Shown here: positions 13,001 to 25,518 of the stretch, piece after piece | Position numbering within the stretch: the stretch's first letter is position 1 | Layout: each line of letters opens with the position of its first letter | Assembly (NCBI RefSeq): GCF_020520425.1 | Contig: NC_079489.1 | Coordinates: 22,468,001-22,532,000 of the forward strand | DNA length: 64,000 nucleotides | DNA from: Spinacia oleracea | Lineage: Eukaryota > Streptophyta > Magnoliopsida > Caryophyllales > Amaranthaceae | Reading direction: 5' to 3' | Made by a program: the position numbers and the translations under genes | The notes under the pieces: model-generated | Databases searched by the model: none | What the model saw: only the letters and a program-made list of their open reading frames with translations | Told to the model about the DNA's origin: nothing

Positions 13001-16000
13001 TTTTTTTGTTCTTTTTCAATTATACAGTGTGCAACGTTACCAATCTTTTTATTGTGGTGGACAGGCACATGCTTATGATTGTTGATAACGAAGAGTTCTA
13101 TGAACAAGAGAAACCACTGCCACTGCAGGATATTCGATACTTAATCGTAATACTACGACAGGTAACAGTTGTCCTTGACCCATGGTTTTCCCAACTATGC
13201 TTCAGTTTCTATTATATCCTAGCAATGCTTCTCTGATCAAAGACAGTTCTGTAACTTTTTATTTGGTAGCTAGGAATTCGTTGTCTTTTTTATATACTAC
13301 CTTCGTTTTTTAGTTGTTCCACTGTGACGTCTGCACTGTTCCCACACCTCATTTTGATTTTTGACCGTATTTTTTACCAACATGTAAAACAAATGTTAAT
13401 GTATAAAGTGTTGTTGATATGTCTGATATTTGTTTTCAAAATATCAACTTCCTATAATTTTCACTTATGTATACTTTAATATATTGATGATAATTAATGC
13501 TTTTTTCACTCTTTATTTTTGAATGGCCCTTAAAAGTAGAAATACTGATGTGACGACATGCTAAAAATAAAGAATACATGTGGATTGTGGCGGAGTTTAA
13601 TGAAAAGTTACCCTTTCAAACCACGTATTTTTTGTAGACATAGATGTTCATGCATGCCTGTCCATTTCCGATGGAGCCATAGATTCATTTGTTCTTTTGG
13701 CTGTGGGATGTAATGGACTAAATCAAAATGTCTTTTAATACATGTTCGCTTCATTTCCATGAATTAGAAGATGGTCATGCCGTTGTCGTCCCGTTATTGC
13801 TTTTGGGTCACTTGGAAACAACCTCTCTGCAATTGCTGGGGTAAGGTTGAATACGTCTGACCCCCCTTACCCTACTTCTTGCGGGAGCCTCTTTGAGGCA
13901 ATGGGGTGATGATAATGAATGAATGAGATGTTCATGCATGCATATATATATATATATATATTGGATACTTTAATAGTTTGATGAATGCATATGTTTGATC
14001 TACTTCCTTTGGAAACTAATCCTCAACCCAAGCTATGTCATAATGTTATGCTGTCGTATCCAACTTTTCTAAAAGGATGCCATAATTTGACTGTACAGGC
14101 ATTGTGGCAGCTTCTGTGGGTGAATCCAGTGAATGTGGTTAAGTACAATGCTGAAAGCTTGACCTACAAGAAGCAGCCATTAGATTTTTTGCACCATAGG
14201 GTCAGCGTAGTTGTGGCTGAGCTTCTCACTCAGGTATTCAGGGTTCATGAACAATATGATTTTTTTTGTTGAGTTGTCTTTGTGCTTCTTTAAACCGACC
14301 TATCTTGTTTTCTTGTTTCCTATTTTTCGTGCCTTGTTACCCTCTTCACTTTCTCATTCTTGCTTGTTTACTCTCTTTAACATAACCTTTTACTTTTCTT
14401 ACTTTACGTTCGACAAACGGTTCATAATGACAGTTCATGTTAGCCGACCCCGAATCATTTGGGACTCAGAAAAAAATTATCAAAATGATCTTGTACTTGC
14501 TTAACATGTCACCTTGTGATCGCAGTTGCAAGATTGGAACAATAGAAGGCAGTTTGCCCCCTCAAGTGACTTCCATGCAGATGGTGTAAATGAATTCTTT
14601 ATTTCTCAGGTATCTGCTTCATATCAGTGAACCTTCTGAGATGGTTTTTTTTTTGTTTCTGGTTTTGACCCCTAATTTTTTTTCTCTCAGGCTATGCAAG
14701 AAAACAGTAGGGCACGTGATATAGTTAAGCAAGCTCCATTCCTGGTTCCATTTACAAGCAGAGTTAAGATATTTGCTGTGAGTGACCACCTAATTATTCC
14801 ATATATCATCCTTCAATAATGATATGTTTATTACTGGTTGGTGTGCTTGCTTTCCAATCCTTATTGTTGCATATGCTTCTAGATTTCTAGTTAATGAATT
14901 TTGAGCTTGCTGTTGTGTAAGAGGCTGTTGTACGCTGGCTGCCGTAAATTGTGTTTTTACACCATTATCTGTTTTGCAACAGCCAGATATTGCTGTCTTA
15001 TACACATAACAGACTGTTGCCAAACCATTATACTATGAGGCGTAATTTTCATACATGAAATCGTTTTACACGCAATATTTTGGTTTAACCAACTTTGAGT
15101 CTCTTGCAGCTTTTATAGAACAGTACAAACTTTATTTTTATTGGAACATCGGGATAATGGTTTAAACCCTTTCAATTTTTAATGGATTTTTCTACAGCTG
15201 ATAATGTGACTGAGTTTCTAAGACAGTTTTATGGGGGGAGGGGGGGGAGATAGTACTGTAGTTGTAGATAGCTGCAAGTGTTATTGTGAAACTTGAATGG
15301 AGCTTTGTTGCTCGATTCTATAAGCTATTTGGAAGTAAAAGGAGTCATATACTCAAAACTAATAGTTTAGGTTTCACTTGCACCCTTGTATTAACGGAGA
15401 GAGAAGTCTAGGTGAGCAGGACTCTCTTTACTCTTGTCCTACTGGTACTCTACAGATTCTCATCTTAACCTTATAGGTACAATTGTGTTAAATTCTCTGC
15501 TGCTTGGTGGGATTGATGCTTAGGGGTTTTAATGCAAAACGTGTATTATACTTCCTTCGTTTTTGTTTACTTGCACCATTTTCCTTCTATGGAAGTTGCA
15601 TATTAGTTGCACCATTTCCTTTTATGGTATCTTTTCACATGCTTTTTGGTGTGTTCACACACAAAATACGCACTTTACCCTTACTCACATTTCACATTTA
15701 CCATTGTTAACTAACATTTTCCCTCTATTTTGTGTGTTATCATATAGGCAATTTTGATATTAACAATTTTCTTAGTCTTTGTGCCCAACCCAAATGGTGC
15801 AAGTAAAAAATCCCCAGAGGAAGTAGTATTTATTTATGGCAACCTTTGGTTGTAACCGTGCTTTTTTGTTCCTTTTATTAGTCGCTGTTGGCTGCAGCAA
15901 GGAAAACAGATGGTTCTCGAGCTGTTTTTACTAGAAATCGAGTCAAAGTACGTCGAGATCACATCTTGGAAGACGCTTTTAATCAGTTGAGTGCATTATC

Positions 16001-19000
16001 AGATGACGACCTTCGAGAGCGGGTAATATAATCTTTTGATTATAAAATTTAATTTGACCTTGAATTTTTATTCTCTTTCTCGGGGGAGTTTTGACTGTCT
16101 TTTCTTTCTTTCCTTTTTTCTGGTTATGTCATCTTTTACTTGCCTTCCTCTATGAACAACTCTCCCTATTTCCATTTTTTCAGATCCGTGTAACATTCGT
16201 CAATGAGCTTGGGGTTGAGGAAGCTGGCGTAGATGGTGGTGGTATTTTCAAAGATTTCATGGAGAACGTCACTCAAGCTGCTTTTGATGTACAATATGGA
16301 TTATTTAAGGTTGTCAACAGTTACAAACATTTACTTTTTTACCATTTGCTTGCCGAATGACCTATTGCTTGCTTTGTTATTTGCAGTTTAGAGTTGTAGT
16401 TCTGAACAGTGTATGAAATTAAAGTGCGCTGAAGCGCAAAGCGCTTAATTAGTCCTAGGCGAAGCGTTTTGGAAGAAGCGCATGAAGCGTGCTTTTCTGC
16501 GCTTCATTGAATTTTTTTTTTTAAATTTATGTTGGTATTTTCTTTTCTTATGTTGTTACTGTGTTCTAGACCACACCCTATTGATATTAAACAATAGAAA
16601 GTGGCCCAAGAGTCCAAAAGAAAAGGAAAAGGAAGACAAGAAGAAGACGATAGTTGGCGATGTTTATAGTATTCCTAGTGGATAGTGCATGATAAACACT
16701 ATGTTATATGCTTTATTTTTGTTAAAACAAAGAGTAATACGGAAGAAAATCTGATGTTCAAATATTTTGGTGGTTTAAATACTCTAATTTAGTCATATAT
16801 GTATTCATAATAGTAAAGAAACCTTCAATTTTAAAACGTGCGCTTCACTTTGAAGAGGCGCTCCCCTTGCGCTTTTTTATACACTGGTTCTGAAACATTA
16901 AAATCTTTAAAAGGTCAAGTTGATGCAAGTCGTACTCTCTCTCTCTCTCTCTCTCTCCTCTTTGTGTTAACTTATATACATCAGATATCAATGATGTTTT
17001 TGTTAACTTGTATACATCAGATTTCAATGATATTTTTGTTCTGTCATCTACACATAAGCTGATAATACCCATGGTTGGGAATATCTACTTTGTCTTTGTG
17101 CATCCAGGAGACAGCTGATCACCTACTCTACCCTAACCCTGGGTCAGGACTAGTCCATGAGCAGCATCTGCAGTACTTCCGTTTCTTGGGAACAATTCTG
17201 GCGAAGGTAAAACTTTATGTTTTCAACCGTTAAATCTTTTCTGCACAGATTCTACCTTCTTTTATACTGAAAACTATGTTACCCGGACACGGAAAGTGTG
17301 CCGTTGTACCGATGTCCATACGACCCTGACATTGATCCGGGTACATAATACGGGACGAGCACGGCAGTCTGTACCCAGAGATCTGAATGTGAATCAGTCT
17401 TTAAGGCAGGTTGAGATGGTGGAGCTTGGTTGCCTACGCTGGTCATGTTCTCGTGCTGCTCTCTCCTGCCTTTGTGGGGCTGGGTGGAGTATATTCTCTC
17501 TCCTCTTAATGGAAGCTAACAGGTTGTGAAAAATCAATGTCCTATTTACTTTGTTTTTACGTGACTGCTAGCATAACTAATACTATGAGGCAGTCAGCTG
17601 GTCACAACTCACAAGTGCTTTTGGTTTGGGCTTTATGTTGGGCCAAAAATATAGTTCTCTGTCCATCCCATAATAATGTGCCCCTTTCTTTTGGCTCATA
17701 GTTTTAAGTGATGAGTTGTAGGGTGGTTATTCCTGTTGTTTTAATTTAAAAAATGGATTGATGGGGGATAGTTTAGACATGTAGTATTATTTTAATTGAA
17801 TGAGAGAGGATGTGACACCCTAACTTCCGTTATGGAAAGAGAGAGGTAATAAGTATTGGGTCTTTTCCTTTTATAGAAACGGACAAACTAATTTGGGACA
17901 AACAAAAAAGGAAAGGTGGCACACTTTTATAGGACAGGAGTAGCTCTTACTTATGGGTTGGGAAGAATGGAACTTGGCTGTATTTTTAATTTTAAAGAAC
18001 TTCTTTATAGAAATAAATACATAATTCCTCCTTTTTTTTAATTGCACCATTCCCCTTATTTGAAAGTTGCATATAAATAGTACCATTTCCCTTTCGTTTT
18101 TTTATGCAACACCATTTCCATTAATGGTATGCTTCCACATGCTTTTTGTTGTGTTCACACACCAAATACCCATTTGCCCTTGTATATTGTATATTTACTA
18201 TCTTTACCTAACCTTTTCTCTCTTTTGTTTGTTATCACATGGTCATTTTAAACATTTTCTCTCTTAATGTTTGTGCTCAGCCCAAATGGTGCAATTAAAA
18301 AAAAGCAGGAAGTATAGTTTTAAAAAATATTTTATAAATGCCGTTCCCCCTTACCTATGTCCAAATTTAGGGTGGTGTCCCCGTACCACATTTTTCAAAA
18401 ATTTCCGTATTGGACACCCCGATTCGTGCCCGTATCCGATGCTCGTAACCGTGACCATGTAACATAGACTGAAAGTTATCTTGTTTAACAAAGTCTACTA
18501 AACATATGCAACTAATGAGTAGGTAGTTGTTGCTTTTTTCCATAAATTTTTTTTTGTTGTTGCTATTGTTTTCCATTTACAAAAAGAAAGTTTTACTCAG
18601 TTGGGTACTTGGGTGTTTATTTTTACTTATTGTGCTGAAACAGGCAATGTTTGAAGGCATTCTTGTGGACATACCATTTGCAACATTCTTCTTGAGCAAA
18701 CTGAAACAAAAGTAAGGCCTGAACAAATCTCATTTTCTAGTTTTATCGTCATATTTGGTATTGAAATTATGTATAGTGAGGAACTTAATATTGCTAGCAC
18801 ATACCACCCTAACTCTGAAACCTTGTGAGACTGTGACATAGCATCTAGGGTTTAGGGACTTGTTCCCTATTTATGTTTCACGGTTTCACCTATACCTAGT
18901 TGCTTAATTTGCCTCTGACAAAAGTTTGTCATACCTTGTATTGTTTTGACAGTTGGTATATTTCTCAGTGCTATTTTTCTACTTGAAATTAACCATCACT

Positions 19001-22000
19001 TGTATGAAATTATTCACCTTGGAATGACCATGACTTGTGTCTTTCTTTACAGGCATAACTATTTAAATGACTTGCCTTCACTAGACCCAGAACTATACCG
19101 GCACCTTATCTTTTTGAAGGTATGCATCTTAGTCTTTGGCTTTTTGCAAGTCTTACCATACATTGCTTGGAGCTTTGGTTATTTGTTGATGTTGCAGCGA
19201 TGTGATATACTTTAAACAAATTTTCCAATGGTAATGGCTTCTAATCAATCTTATACGCTCTCATTTTTCCTGCTCAGAGATTGTTGAAAATCTAGCATTC
19301 AAATTCCTGCCAGTACCAATAAGGATAGGAGATCTCCCAAAAAACCCTAATCAAAGAATTTTTTCCAAGCTTACCTTTGATACGTACCATGTAAAAAGTT
19401 CATCATGTAGCACAGCTTAATTGTGTTTCTTCTGCCAAAGATATCATCTTTCAACTAAAATAAACTTCCTCTGTTCCAAAATCTGGCAACGTTTACCATT
19501 CAAGAATGTTTCACAAATTTTTGCACTACCCGCATGTTGCAATATTTTTGGAATGGAGGAAGTACAAGATTTTAGAACAAAGTTATTGTCTAATTAAATT
19601 CTAGGTCTGTCAATGAAATAATACACAACCATGTCCAACCCATTTATTATGTAGATCAGCTGGACCAGGCAATTGACAAGTGAGATAAACTTTCTCACGA
19701 GTTCTCAATAACATGGTACACCAGAACAGAGCTTCCATTGACAATATACTACTCCATGGCATGTTACAAGTCCTTGATCTTATTCTTAGTAACTTGGATA
19801 ATGTTAAAACAGCAAAAGGGAAACTTTAATTATTTTATTAAATACGCAGACCTCGACTGAATTAAAAAAAGTATTAAATCAAACCCAAATGATAAATTTA
19901 AATATAACCCGATAACCTGCACATTTTGAATACAAAGAATGGTTAAAAACCCTTAATAGTATTTGAAGCCCGAGATTCTAAATTTTAACTTCAACAAACA
20001 AATAGAGAATTGAGAGGGAGAGAGTATCCTCTTTAGGGAAGTAAGGAGTAGGAAAGAGAAAGGAAAGGGGTGGATGGAGTGTAAGCACCACGAGCTAATT
20101 GACCTGATATGACTCGAACTAGTATGATCAAACGCAAATCTGTTTTGTATCCCAAATACCCAGTTTCTCTTTGATTATGTGAATGTAATATTATCAGATT
20201 GGTAATACTAATCTCTGTCCACTTTGTCTTTGACTTTTTTTGTCTGTCTGATGGAGAGCTAGTAGAAATATTCCTGAGTTAGTGTGACCTCCTGTTGTAC
20301 CTGATACCTGTCAAGAATCAACGCTTTCCTTGCTGACCATATTATGATGTGTTTAAATTATATTTGTCTATTGTCACCTTTGCTAGAGAGAATTTACCGT
20401 CTTTTGAAGCAAATTGGTAAAGTTTGACTCTAATCTTGTTTCCACCTGCAGCATTATCAAGGTGATGTTTCAGACTTGGAATTGTATTTTGTCATTGTAA
20501 ATAATGAATATGGAGAACAGACAGAAGAAGAATTGATTCCTGGAGGGAAAAATATCCGTGTTACGAATGAGAATATGATTCCATTTATTCATCTAATAGC
20601 AAATCATCGATTGAATTATCAGGTAATACATCTTATTAGTTTTAATATATGTAGGGTTCCATGCAAGCTTCAAACTTGGTTACATACTAACAACACAGTG
20701 AAACTATGAATACAACAACTGTCAGATACGTCAGCAAAGCTCTCATTTCCTCAGAGGATTTCAGCAACTGGTACAAAAGGAATGGATTGATATGTTTAAT
20801 GAGCATGAACTTCAGGTATTTACATCTTCTCTGAAAAGATTATATTCATTACTTTTGTTGTACCTATTTTTCGTCAATTGCCTTTTTCAAGAAGAATTAA
20901 GGAATAACCAAATGACTTATATTCAGTATACTGCTAGTGTTTAGGGTAACTTCAACCTAAGGATAGGGTAATTCAGCACCTCACATAGGTTTTAAAAGCG
21001 AGATTAATATATCCCAAATGTGTACTGTTCTATACTCTCTACCCATTACTTGCGCTATTTTATTGCCTTTTTTCAAAGTAACCATCACCTGTTTTGTTTT
21101 GCTTCAATTCGTACTTATTGGATGTCTCCTAATTGTTTTTGGCCTATGTAGATTTTGATTTCAGGTTCACTTGATGGCTTGGATATTGACGATCTGCGCT
21201 GTCATTCCCAGTACTCAGGAGGATACCATAAAGTATGTTCTCTTTCTTTGTCTTTTCTCCTAACTCTAGATAGTGGAATAGTGGTTTTGTTGATGATTTA
21301 GGATAATGTATTATCTTTTCTTTCCAATAAGATGGAAACCATTAAGTTAAATACAAAGCTAAGGAAAGTACAAGAGTTCAATTACTTAGTACAAAGAAGA
21401 TTCCTATGCATAAGATTCAGCCTGAATTGATGTTTTTTCAGAACTCAGAATTATAATATATTTTTTGTTAGTTTATTAAATAAAAAGCCTTCTTATTTGG
21501 GGTACGTATTTCGTGTTCATACACTGAAGGGTCAATATCTCTTTTTCTCTTTTGCCCAACTTCCTCAGTGCTTATTTTGTTTAAGTTCTTCCAAAGATTC
21601 AATTATTGAAAAACTCATGATGTTATGGCCTTTGAGGATTTACCGACTTGAAATTCCACTATTTTTCCAGTCTTGGTTTGCATTTTTTACTAGTACTTTT
21701 GGTGGTCTAGTTTATTTTTTCCTTACTACTATTTTTTTTTTTTTTTTGAAGGGATTTTTTCCTTACTACTACTGACATAACAACTGATATTTCTTTTTCT
21801 TCCAGCTCCTTTTTTCAATTATTTTTTGAAGCAAACTGTTGTTACTGTTGACAGGATCACTATGTTATTGAGATGTTGTGGGAAGTCCTCAAGAGCCTTT
21901 CTCAGGAAAACCAGATGAAATTTCTCAAGTGAGTGTTTTAGTAGTCTTTTTGAAGCCAATCTAGAAACCTTTCTTTAAGTAACCCTACATGTACCTTTTA

Positions 22001-24027
22001 GTACTTCGTGGAACAACAAGAACAATTCTTCCATATAGATCTTCCATTGTGATTATTTTGGATGCCCAGATGTTTGAAGGAAAACTGGTCTTGGGAGAAA
22101 ATAACTCGCATATTTTTTTTTAATACACTAATATATCCTACGTAAGTGCTGGACACATTATTTCTGAACTGGATATCTATTCTTGTGATAGCATGTAACA
22201 TTTATGCTAATCTTATTATCTACTTGTCTGCTGGGAAGATGCAACACTTTAAATAGACTAATGGTTCTCTCTACATCTTCTCCATCATATGGATCCTCTG
22301 TCTCTCTCATCTCCTTAAAGTTTTTGCATCCCCCTCATGTTCCGTAGACGTGGGAGGTGTTTTTAGTACAAGTGTCAGCGATTTGAATGCTTTCATAAAC
22401 TTCTGGGAAAGGCTCTAACTTTTCTTACATCTTCTGCTTCCCAGATTCGTCACTGGATGCTCTCGTGGGCCACTGCTTGGGTTTAAATCCTTAGAGCCTC
22501 AGTTTTGCATACAAAGGTTTTACTTCTTTACACATCCTTTTTTTGTTTAAAAATGACATGGTCTGGTTCTGAATGTGCTAAATGACTTGTGTAGAGCTGG
22601 TGGTAGTGCTACAGAGGAAGCTCTAGATCGCTTGCCAACATCAGCAACTTGTATGAACCTTCTGAAGCTTCCACCGTATAGAAGGTTAGTTTCTTTGTCC
22701 AACTCTTTTTTTATCAAGTAGTTCTCATTGTCAGCTGCTTCAGCTAGTTGGTTTTCAAGTTTTATCCCTTTCTTATAGGCTGTACTGCTGAGTTATGTTA
22801 GTTTGGTATAAAATTAAATCTTTAGAGGGCTGATGCATTTTGCTTGAGGGAGAATTTTAAATTTCTGGACCATGTTCCTCTTTTAAAATACCAACTTCAA
22901 GAGATGGTTGGAGGCTCCTAGTTAGTTCGACTTTGGAAAATAATATATTGTCTGTTTACTTTGGAAAATTGTTATTGTTTCTGATGGGTGGCAAATCGAC
23001 TCTTTCTCTGGGAAAGAATATACAACTGCAGAGAAGACTTAAAACCTACTTAAGTAGATGCGCGAAGCCCTAAAGAAAACGTCATGTTGGGGTCTTGGGG
23101 ACCTCAGTTAGCTTGAAAGTATAAGCACCTTCATTAGCGCCAACCTAAGAAATTGTCCTGCTGTATACTTGGTCACCAATCTTACACTAGTAATGATTTA
23201 TATGATCATTCATCATGTTATTGCAAACCACATACAGTGGAACAGGTGCAGCCAGAGCATATTGCATTTCTGAGATTTTTTATTTTCCCTGCTTAGTTCT
23301 CATGAACCGTTTAAGCTCTCCTCTAGAACCCATTTTCTGTTATTTATATGCAGCCAAAGCAAAAGTATCTAACCACTAATTCTGTAGCCTGACACTTGAA
23401 CAATTATGCACCAGTCTTGAACAATGGTCCATGTTTTATTCTCTCTGTATAAGCACTTAAGCATAGCTTTGTTGCTAACCTCCAGTCACAATCTTGCCAA
23501 GTGTTTGTCACTGCCTTTGACTAGCCAATCCTTCAAATGTCTTGCTTATCTTTTGGCTCAAGTCTCTGAGTAATCACAAAGTACAACTGTACAAGCGATC
23601 TTGAAAATGTCATATACTGCGCATCTCATTTTCAATCAAATGTCCTCATGTAAAATGAGCGAGTATTTTCTTCTTCCACTTACCAATTATCACTTTTGTC
23701 TAAACGATCCTTTAAAAGGCAGCTTATGTGTGGCAGTGTTTCCCATTGTGAAATTTCTCTACGCTACTTGACGGGTCTGCATATGTGATCCTAATCCTAT
23801 CTCAGGGAGATATTTATCTCCTGTCTTCATGCTTCTAGCATACGAAGTACGGAGCATATGTCTTGTAGGATTTTGCTGGTTGTTCCCCAACATGTATTGC
23901 ATATCGTGCTTGCCCTTTTATAAGGTGATAAACTCTTACTTGAGTTGTTTTTCAATGTAGCAAGGAGCAACTAGAGAGGAAATTGCTCTATGCTATAAAC
24001 TCAGAGGCTGGATTCGACCTGAGTTGA
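1082..24027 (+). CDS. UPL7: HECT-type E3 ubiquitin-protein ligase UPL7 (26 exons)
   Basis: HECT E3 ligase: takes ubiquitin from an E2 onto a catalytic cysteine and passes it to substrate. Exons as read: 1082-1240, 2404-2501, 2718-2845, 5355-5466, 7350-7527, 8957-9136, 10448-10630, 10995-11076, 11273-11391, 11507-11805, 13065-13161, 14099-14233, 14526-14609, 14691-14777, 15882-16022, 16184-16309, 17108-17206, 18644-18711, 19053-19119, 20452-20622, 20726-20815, 21152-21232, 21855-21928, 22445-22516, 22595-22684, 23961-24027. All borders are GT/AG and the phases join without a stop, giving about 1,028 residues. The N-terminus is basic and carries an IQ motif (ATKIQKFYRAW) split by intron 1, a possible calmodulin site. 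The HECT domain fills the last third; LGVEEAGVDGGG is typical of its N-lobe. The predicted catalytic Cys is about residue 996 in SATCMNLLKLP, 32 residues from the end. The ATG at 1082 is chosen because the frame runs straight into the conserved N-terminus. Substrates are unknown. Confidence 0.93.
1913..2171. mobile_element. Stowaway-like MITE in UPL7 intron 1
   Basis: The ends CTTCCTCCATTC and GAGGAAG are inverted and flanked by TA on both sides (1911-1912 and 2172-2173). Subterminal TTGCACCAT and ATGGTGCAA are also inverted. It is about 259 bp with no coding sequence. The element at 9560-9818 is of the same family. Confidence 0.75.
3049..3301. mobile_element. Stowaway-like MITE in UPL7 intron 3
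   Basis: The ends CCATCTCTGTTCCGTTTTG and AAAAAGGAATGGAGGTAG are imperfect inverted repeats flanked by TA. It is about 253 bp and non-coding. Confidence 0.6.
4264..4830. repeat. AAGCGC-rich dispersed repeat, copy 1 (UPL7 intron 3)
   Basis: Both ends are dense in AAGCGC/GCGCTT hexamers (about 4285-4405 and 4735-4805) around an AT-rich centre. The centre shares long stretches with 16423-16885, for example the segment around ACACTATGTTATATGCTTTA. The ends are not simple inverted repeats and no target duplication was found, so the class is unknown. Confidence 0.65.
4907..5247. repeat. Diverged tandem duplication, about 170 bp unit
   Basis: Two similar units, about 4907-5079 and 5082-5247, share stretches such as GAGAGATCCATTACTTTTCT and GATTAGGTCTTGAA, with substitutions and small indels between them. 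Located in UPL7 intron 3, just before exon 4. Confidence 0.8.
6126..6381. mobile_element. Stowaway-like MITE in UPL7 intron 4
   Basis: The ends CTTACTCCATTTCTTTTTTA and AAAAAGAAACGGAGGAAG are inverted and flanked by TA. Subterminal ACTTGCAACGCTTTG and CAAAGTGTTGCAAGT also pair. About 256 bp, non-coding. Confidence 0.75.
8302..8541. repeat. Tandem duplication, about 120 bp unit, UPL7 intron 5
   Basis: Two adjacent similar units, about 8302-8424 and 8426-8541. Each contains GATGGATTTAGGGAAGT, then AAAGTTCTTGGCCTTT, then GAAATGAGAACT, then TTTGGAAGTTATAT. They differ by several substitutions, so the duplication is not recent. Confidence 0.85.
9560..9818. mobile_element. Stowaway-like MITE in UPL7 intron 6
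   Basis: The ends ATTCCTCCGTTTCGATATTA and ATATTGGAATGGAGGAA are imperfect inverted repeats, with subterminal TTGCACCAT. Internal similarity to 1913-2171 (CCCATGTGATTG and CTCCTTTAAAAGG-like segments) marks the same family. Non-coding. Confidence 0.65.
13942..13961. repeat. (AT)n microsatellite
   Basis: About ten AT dinucleotides in UPL7 intron 11. Confidence 0.9.
15551..15823. mobile_element. Stowaway-like MITE in UPL7 intron 14
   Basis: The ends CTTCCTTCGTTTTTGTTTAC and CCAGAGGAAG are imperfect inverted repeats, flanked by TA. TTGCACCATTT at the left pairs with AAATGGTGCAA at the right. The element at 18023-18312 is a clear relative (shared CACATGCTTTTTG and TGTGTTCACACAC segments). Confidence 0.75.
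16423..16885. repeat. AAGCGC-rich dispersed repeat, copy 2 (UPL7 intron 16)
   Basis: Same repeat as at 4264-4830: AAGCGC-dense ends, a shared middle with CAATAGAAAGT, CAAAAGAAAAGGAAAA and ATGTTATATGCTTTATTTTT, and the same right end TTGCGCTTTT followed by ATACAC. Copy 2 is shorter by about 100 bp. Non-coding; class unknown. Confidence 0.65.
16935..17040. repeat. (CT)n microsatellite followed by a 36 bp tandem duplication
   Basis: A CT run occupies about 16935-16957. Two 36-base units then start at 16966 and 17002 (GTTAACTT-TATACATCAGA-TTCAATGAT-type), differing at a few positions. Located in UPL7 intron 16, just before exon 17. Confidence 0.85.
17274..18467. mobile_element. Possible terminal-inverted-repeat element in UPL7 intron 17, with a nested MITE
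   Basis: The left end CTATGTTACCCGGACACGG matches the reverse complement of the right end at about 18449-18467 (CTATGTTACATGGTCACGG). GC-rich subterminal segments at both ends carry TGTCC and CCGGAT-type motifs. The interior holds the MITE at 18023-18312. No clear target duplication and no transposase were seen, so the superfamily stays open. Confidence 0.5.
18023..18312. mobile_element. Stowaway-like MITE nested in UPL7 intron 17
   Basis: Starts ATTCCTCC and ends GCAGGAAGT. Subterminal TTGCACCATT pairs with AAATGGTGCAA. It shares the internal ACATGCTTTTTGTTGTGTTC region with 15551-15823. Borders are approximate. Confidence 0.6.
19466..19562. mobile_element. Short Stowaway-like MITE remnant, UPL7 intron 19
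   Basis: The ends CTTCCTCTGTTCCAAAA and TTTTTGGAATGGAGGAAG are inverted, only about 97 bp apart. It is probably an internally deleted copy. Confidence 0.6.
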
Positions 24028-24540
24028 TATAGCCGAGTATTTTTGTGCAACCCCATGTCTCACTTCTTCCCGTTATCGGTTTTAGCCATGTTCCTCGGGT
24101 GTTCTCAATCGGCGTTCAAATTCAGCCGTAGAAGTTCAACAGGATTATTTTATTCATGTTCAGAGGCACCATCAAAGAAAAGCAAGAAGGAGAGAGATGG
24201 GCAAGATTAGGCGAAGAATCACTGTAGATAAGAGTATATTACCAACACTGCTTCATGTACATGTGAATGTCCGAGTTCAAAGTTGTAAAATATTAAGCTT
24301 TGATAAGTTGTATGTATAGGGTGATAACCTTCCTAGTATTGAGCAATGTCAGCTTTTGTAGGATCAACTTATATATATTGGCTGATATAGAGAGCGTTCC
24401 CTTAGATAAACGATGGTTGCTGTCTGTAGATGCTCAAACAGAAAAATGGAAACAAAGCAAATTAATTTTTGTATCTAATGAATGGATGATTAAAAGATTG
24501 GAACACTGTCACACTTGACAAAGTTTCTAGGTTCGAAGCT
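24028..24540 (+). other. UPL7 3' UTR and downstream flank
   Basis: Follows the UPL7 stop directly. AT-rich, with no exon-like sequence. The polyadenylation site cannot be fixed by eye. Confidence 0.45.
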
Positions 24541-24606
24541 GTTTCAGTGCAGGATCAAATATTTTTAATGTCTTCATCATATTGTGTAAACTAGGTTAGG
24601 TCCGTA

Positions 24607-24684
24607 CAACGCCCGGATTAGACTAAATATTAATAGTACTCCGTGCAACGCCCGGATTAGACTAAATATTAATAGTACTCCGTA
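24607..24684. repeat. 39 bp tandem duplication
   Basis: Two near-identical 39-base units start at 24607 and 24646 (CAACGCCCGGATTAGACTAA, ending ACTCCGT). They are almost identical, so this is recent slippage or a piece of a repeat end. Confidence 0.9.
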
Positions 24685-25513
24685 TACGTGCTGGCTAAAC
24701 AAGGCTTGTTGAGTGGCTCTTGTCGTGTGACTAGTCGGGGGATGTTGGCGGAATAGTCAACACGTGACATAGAGCATTCCAATTAAACATAAGAAAGAAA
24801 AACAAAGCATATCATGGCCATCAGAACTTATTTGTTCAAAGCATGCACATTCCAAGAATCAGCTTAGCACTTAAATTAATTTGTTATGCCCATAGTTCTA
24901 TCACGAGTTGCTAAACAAATATTAATAATAAAAGCCCTAATTAAATCTTGATTGAGCAATTAAATTCATGAACAACAAATTTAATGATCCTTATTTTAAT
25001 TCATGACTCATGCATGATATATCCATAGGAATGATATTTTGATTCATAAATATTGAAACTTTGATTTATAATAATGATTGAAAGGGGAAAATCTATTTTC
25101 CATGAAAACGTTACTATATCAAACGAAGGCTAGGTGGCCTGATTTTTAACAATCAAACTCTCAAAGGCGAGCCACTAGGAGTTTATGATTAGTTTTGTAT
25201 TTTGAATGCTAATTTGAACTTAGGAAAGTACCCTACATCTTAGAATATTGTATGATCGAAGGAGTTATCACCAAACTATTTTAAGTCTGGTTTGGGAAGA
25301 TTCAAGTGACTTGGAGAAGGCGTTAGACTTGAAACACAATAGTGATGATGGGCTGGGAACGACAAACTTATCCGATAGTAGAGTGTATATGAATTCAATA
25401 CAAGAACCATTTTCGTGCATCAATCCCAGCATGATTCTAATGAGGCGTGTTGAGCATGCTTGATTTAGAAAGTTCATACTAGAAATTAGTGATTTGAATT
25501 TAAGTCCAATTAA
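24685..25513. other. Intergenic DNA, no feature recognised
   Basis: AT-rich sequence with only short open frames and no domain that I recognise. Confidence 0.5.
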
Positions 25514-25518
25514 TGGGA

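Noticed and set aside
13299-13620. Stowaway-like MITE
   Set aside because: CTACCTTCG start looks right, but no convincing inverted right end was seen.
22985-23960. Decayed retrotransposon in the last UPL7 intron
   Set aside because: Composition is suggestive, but I could identify no protein motif, LTR or target duplication.
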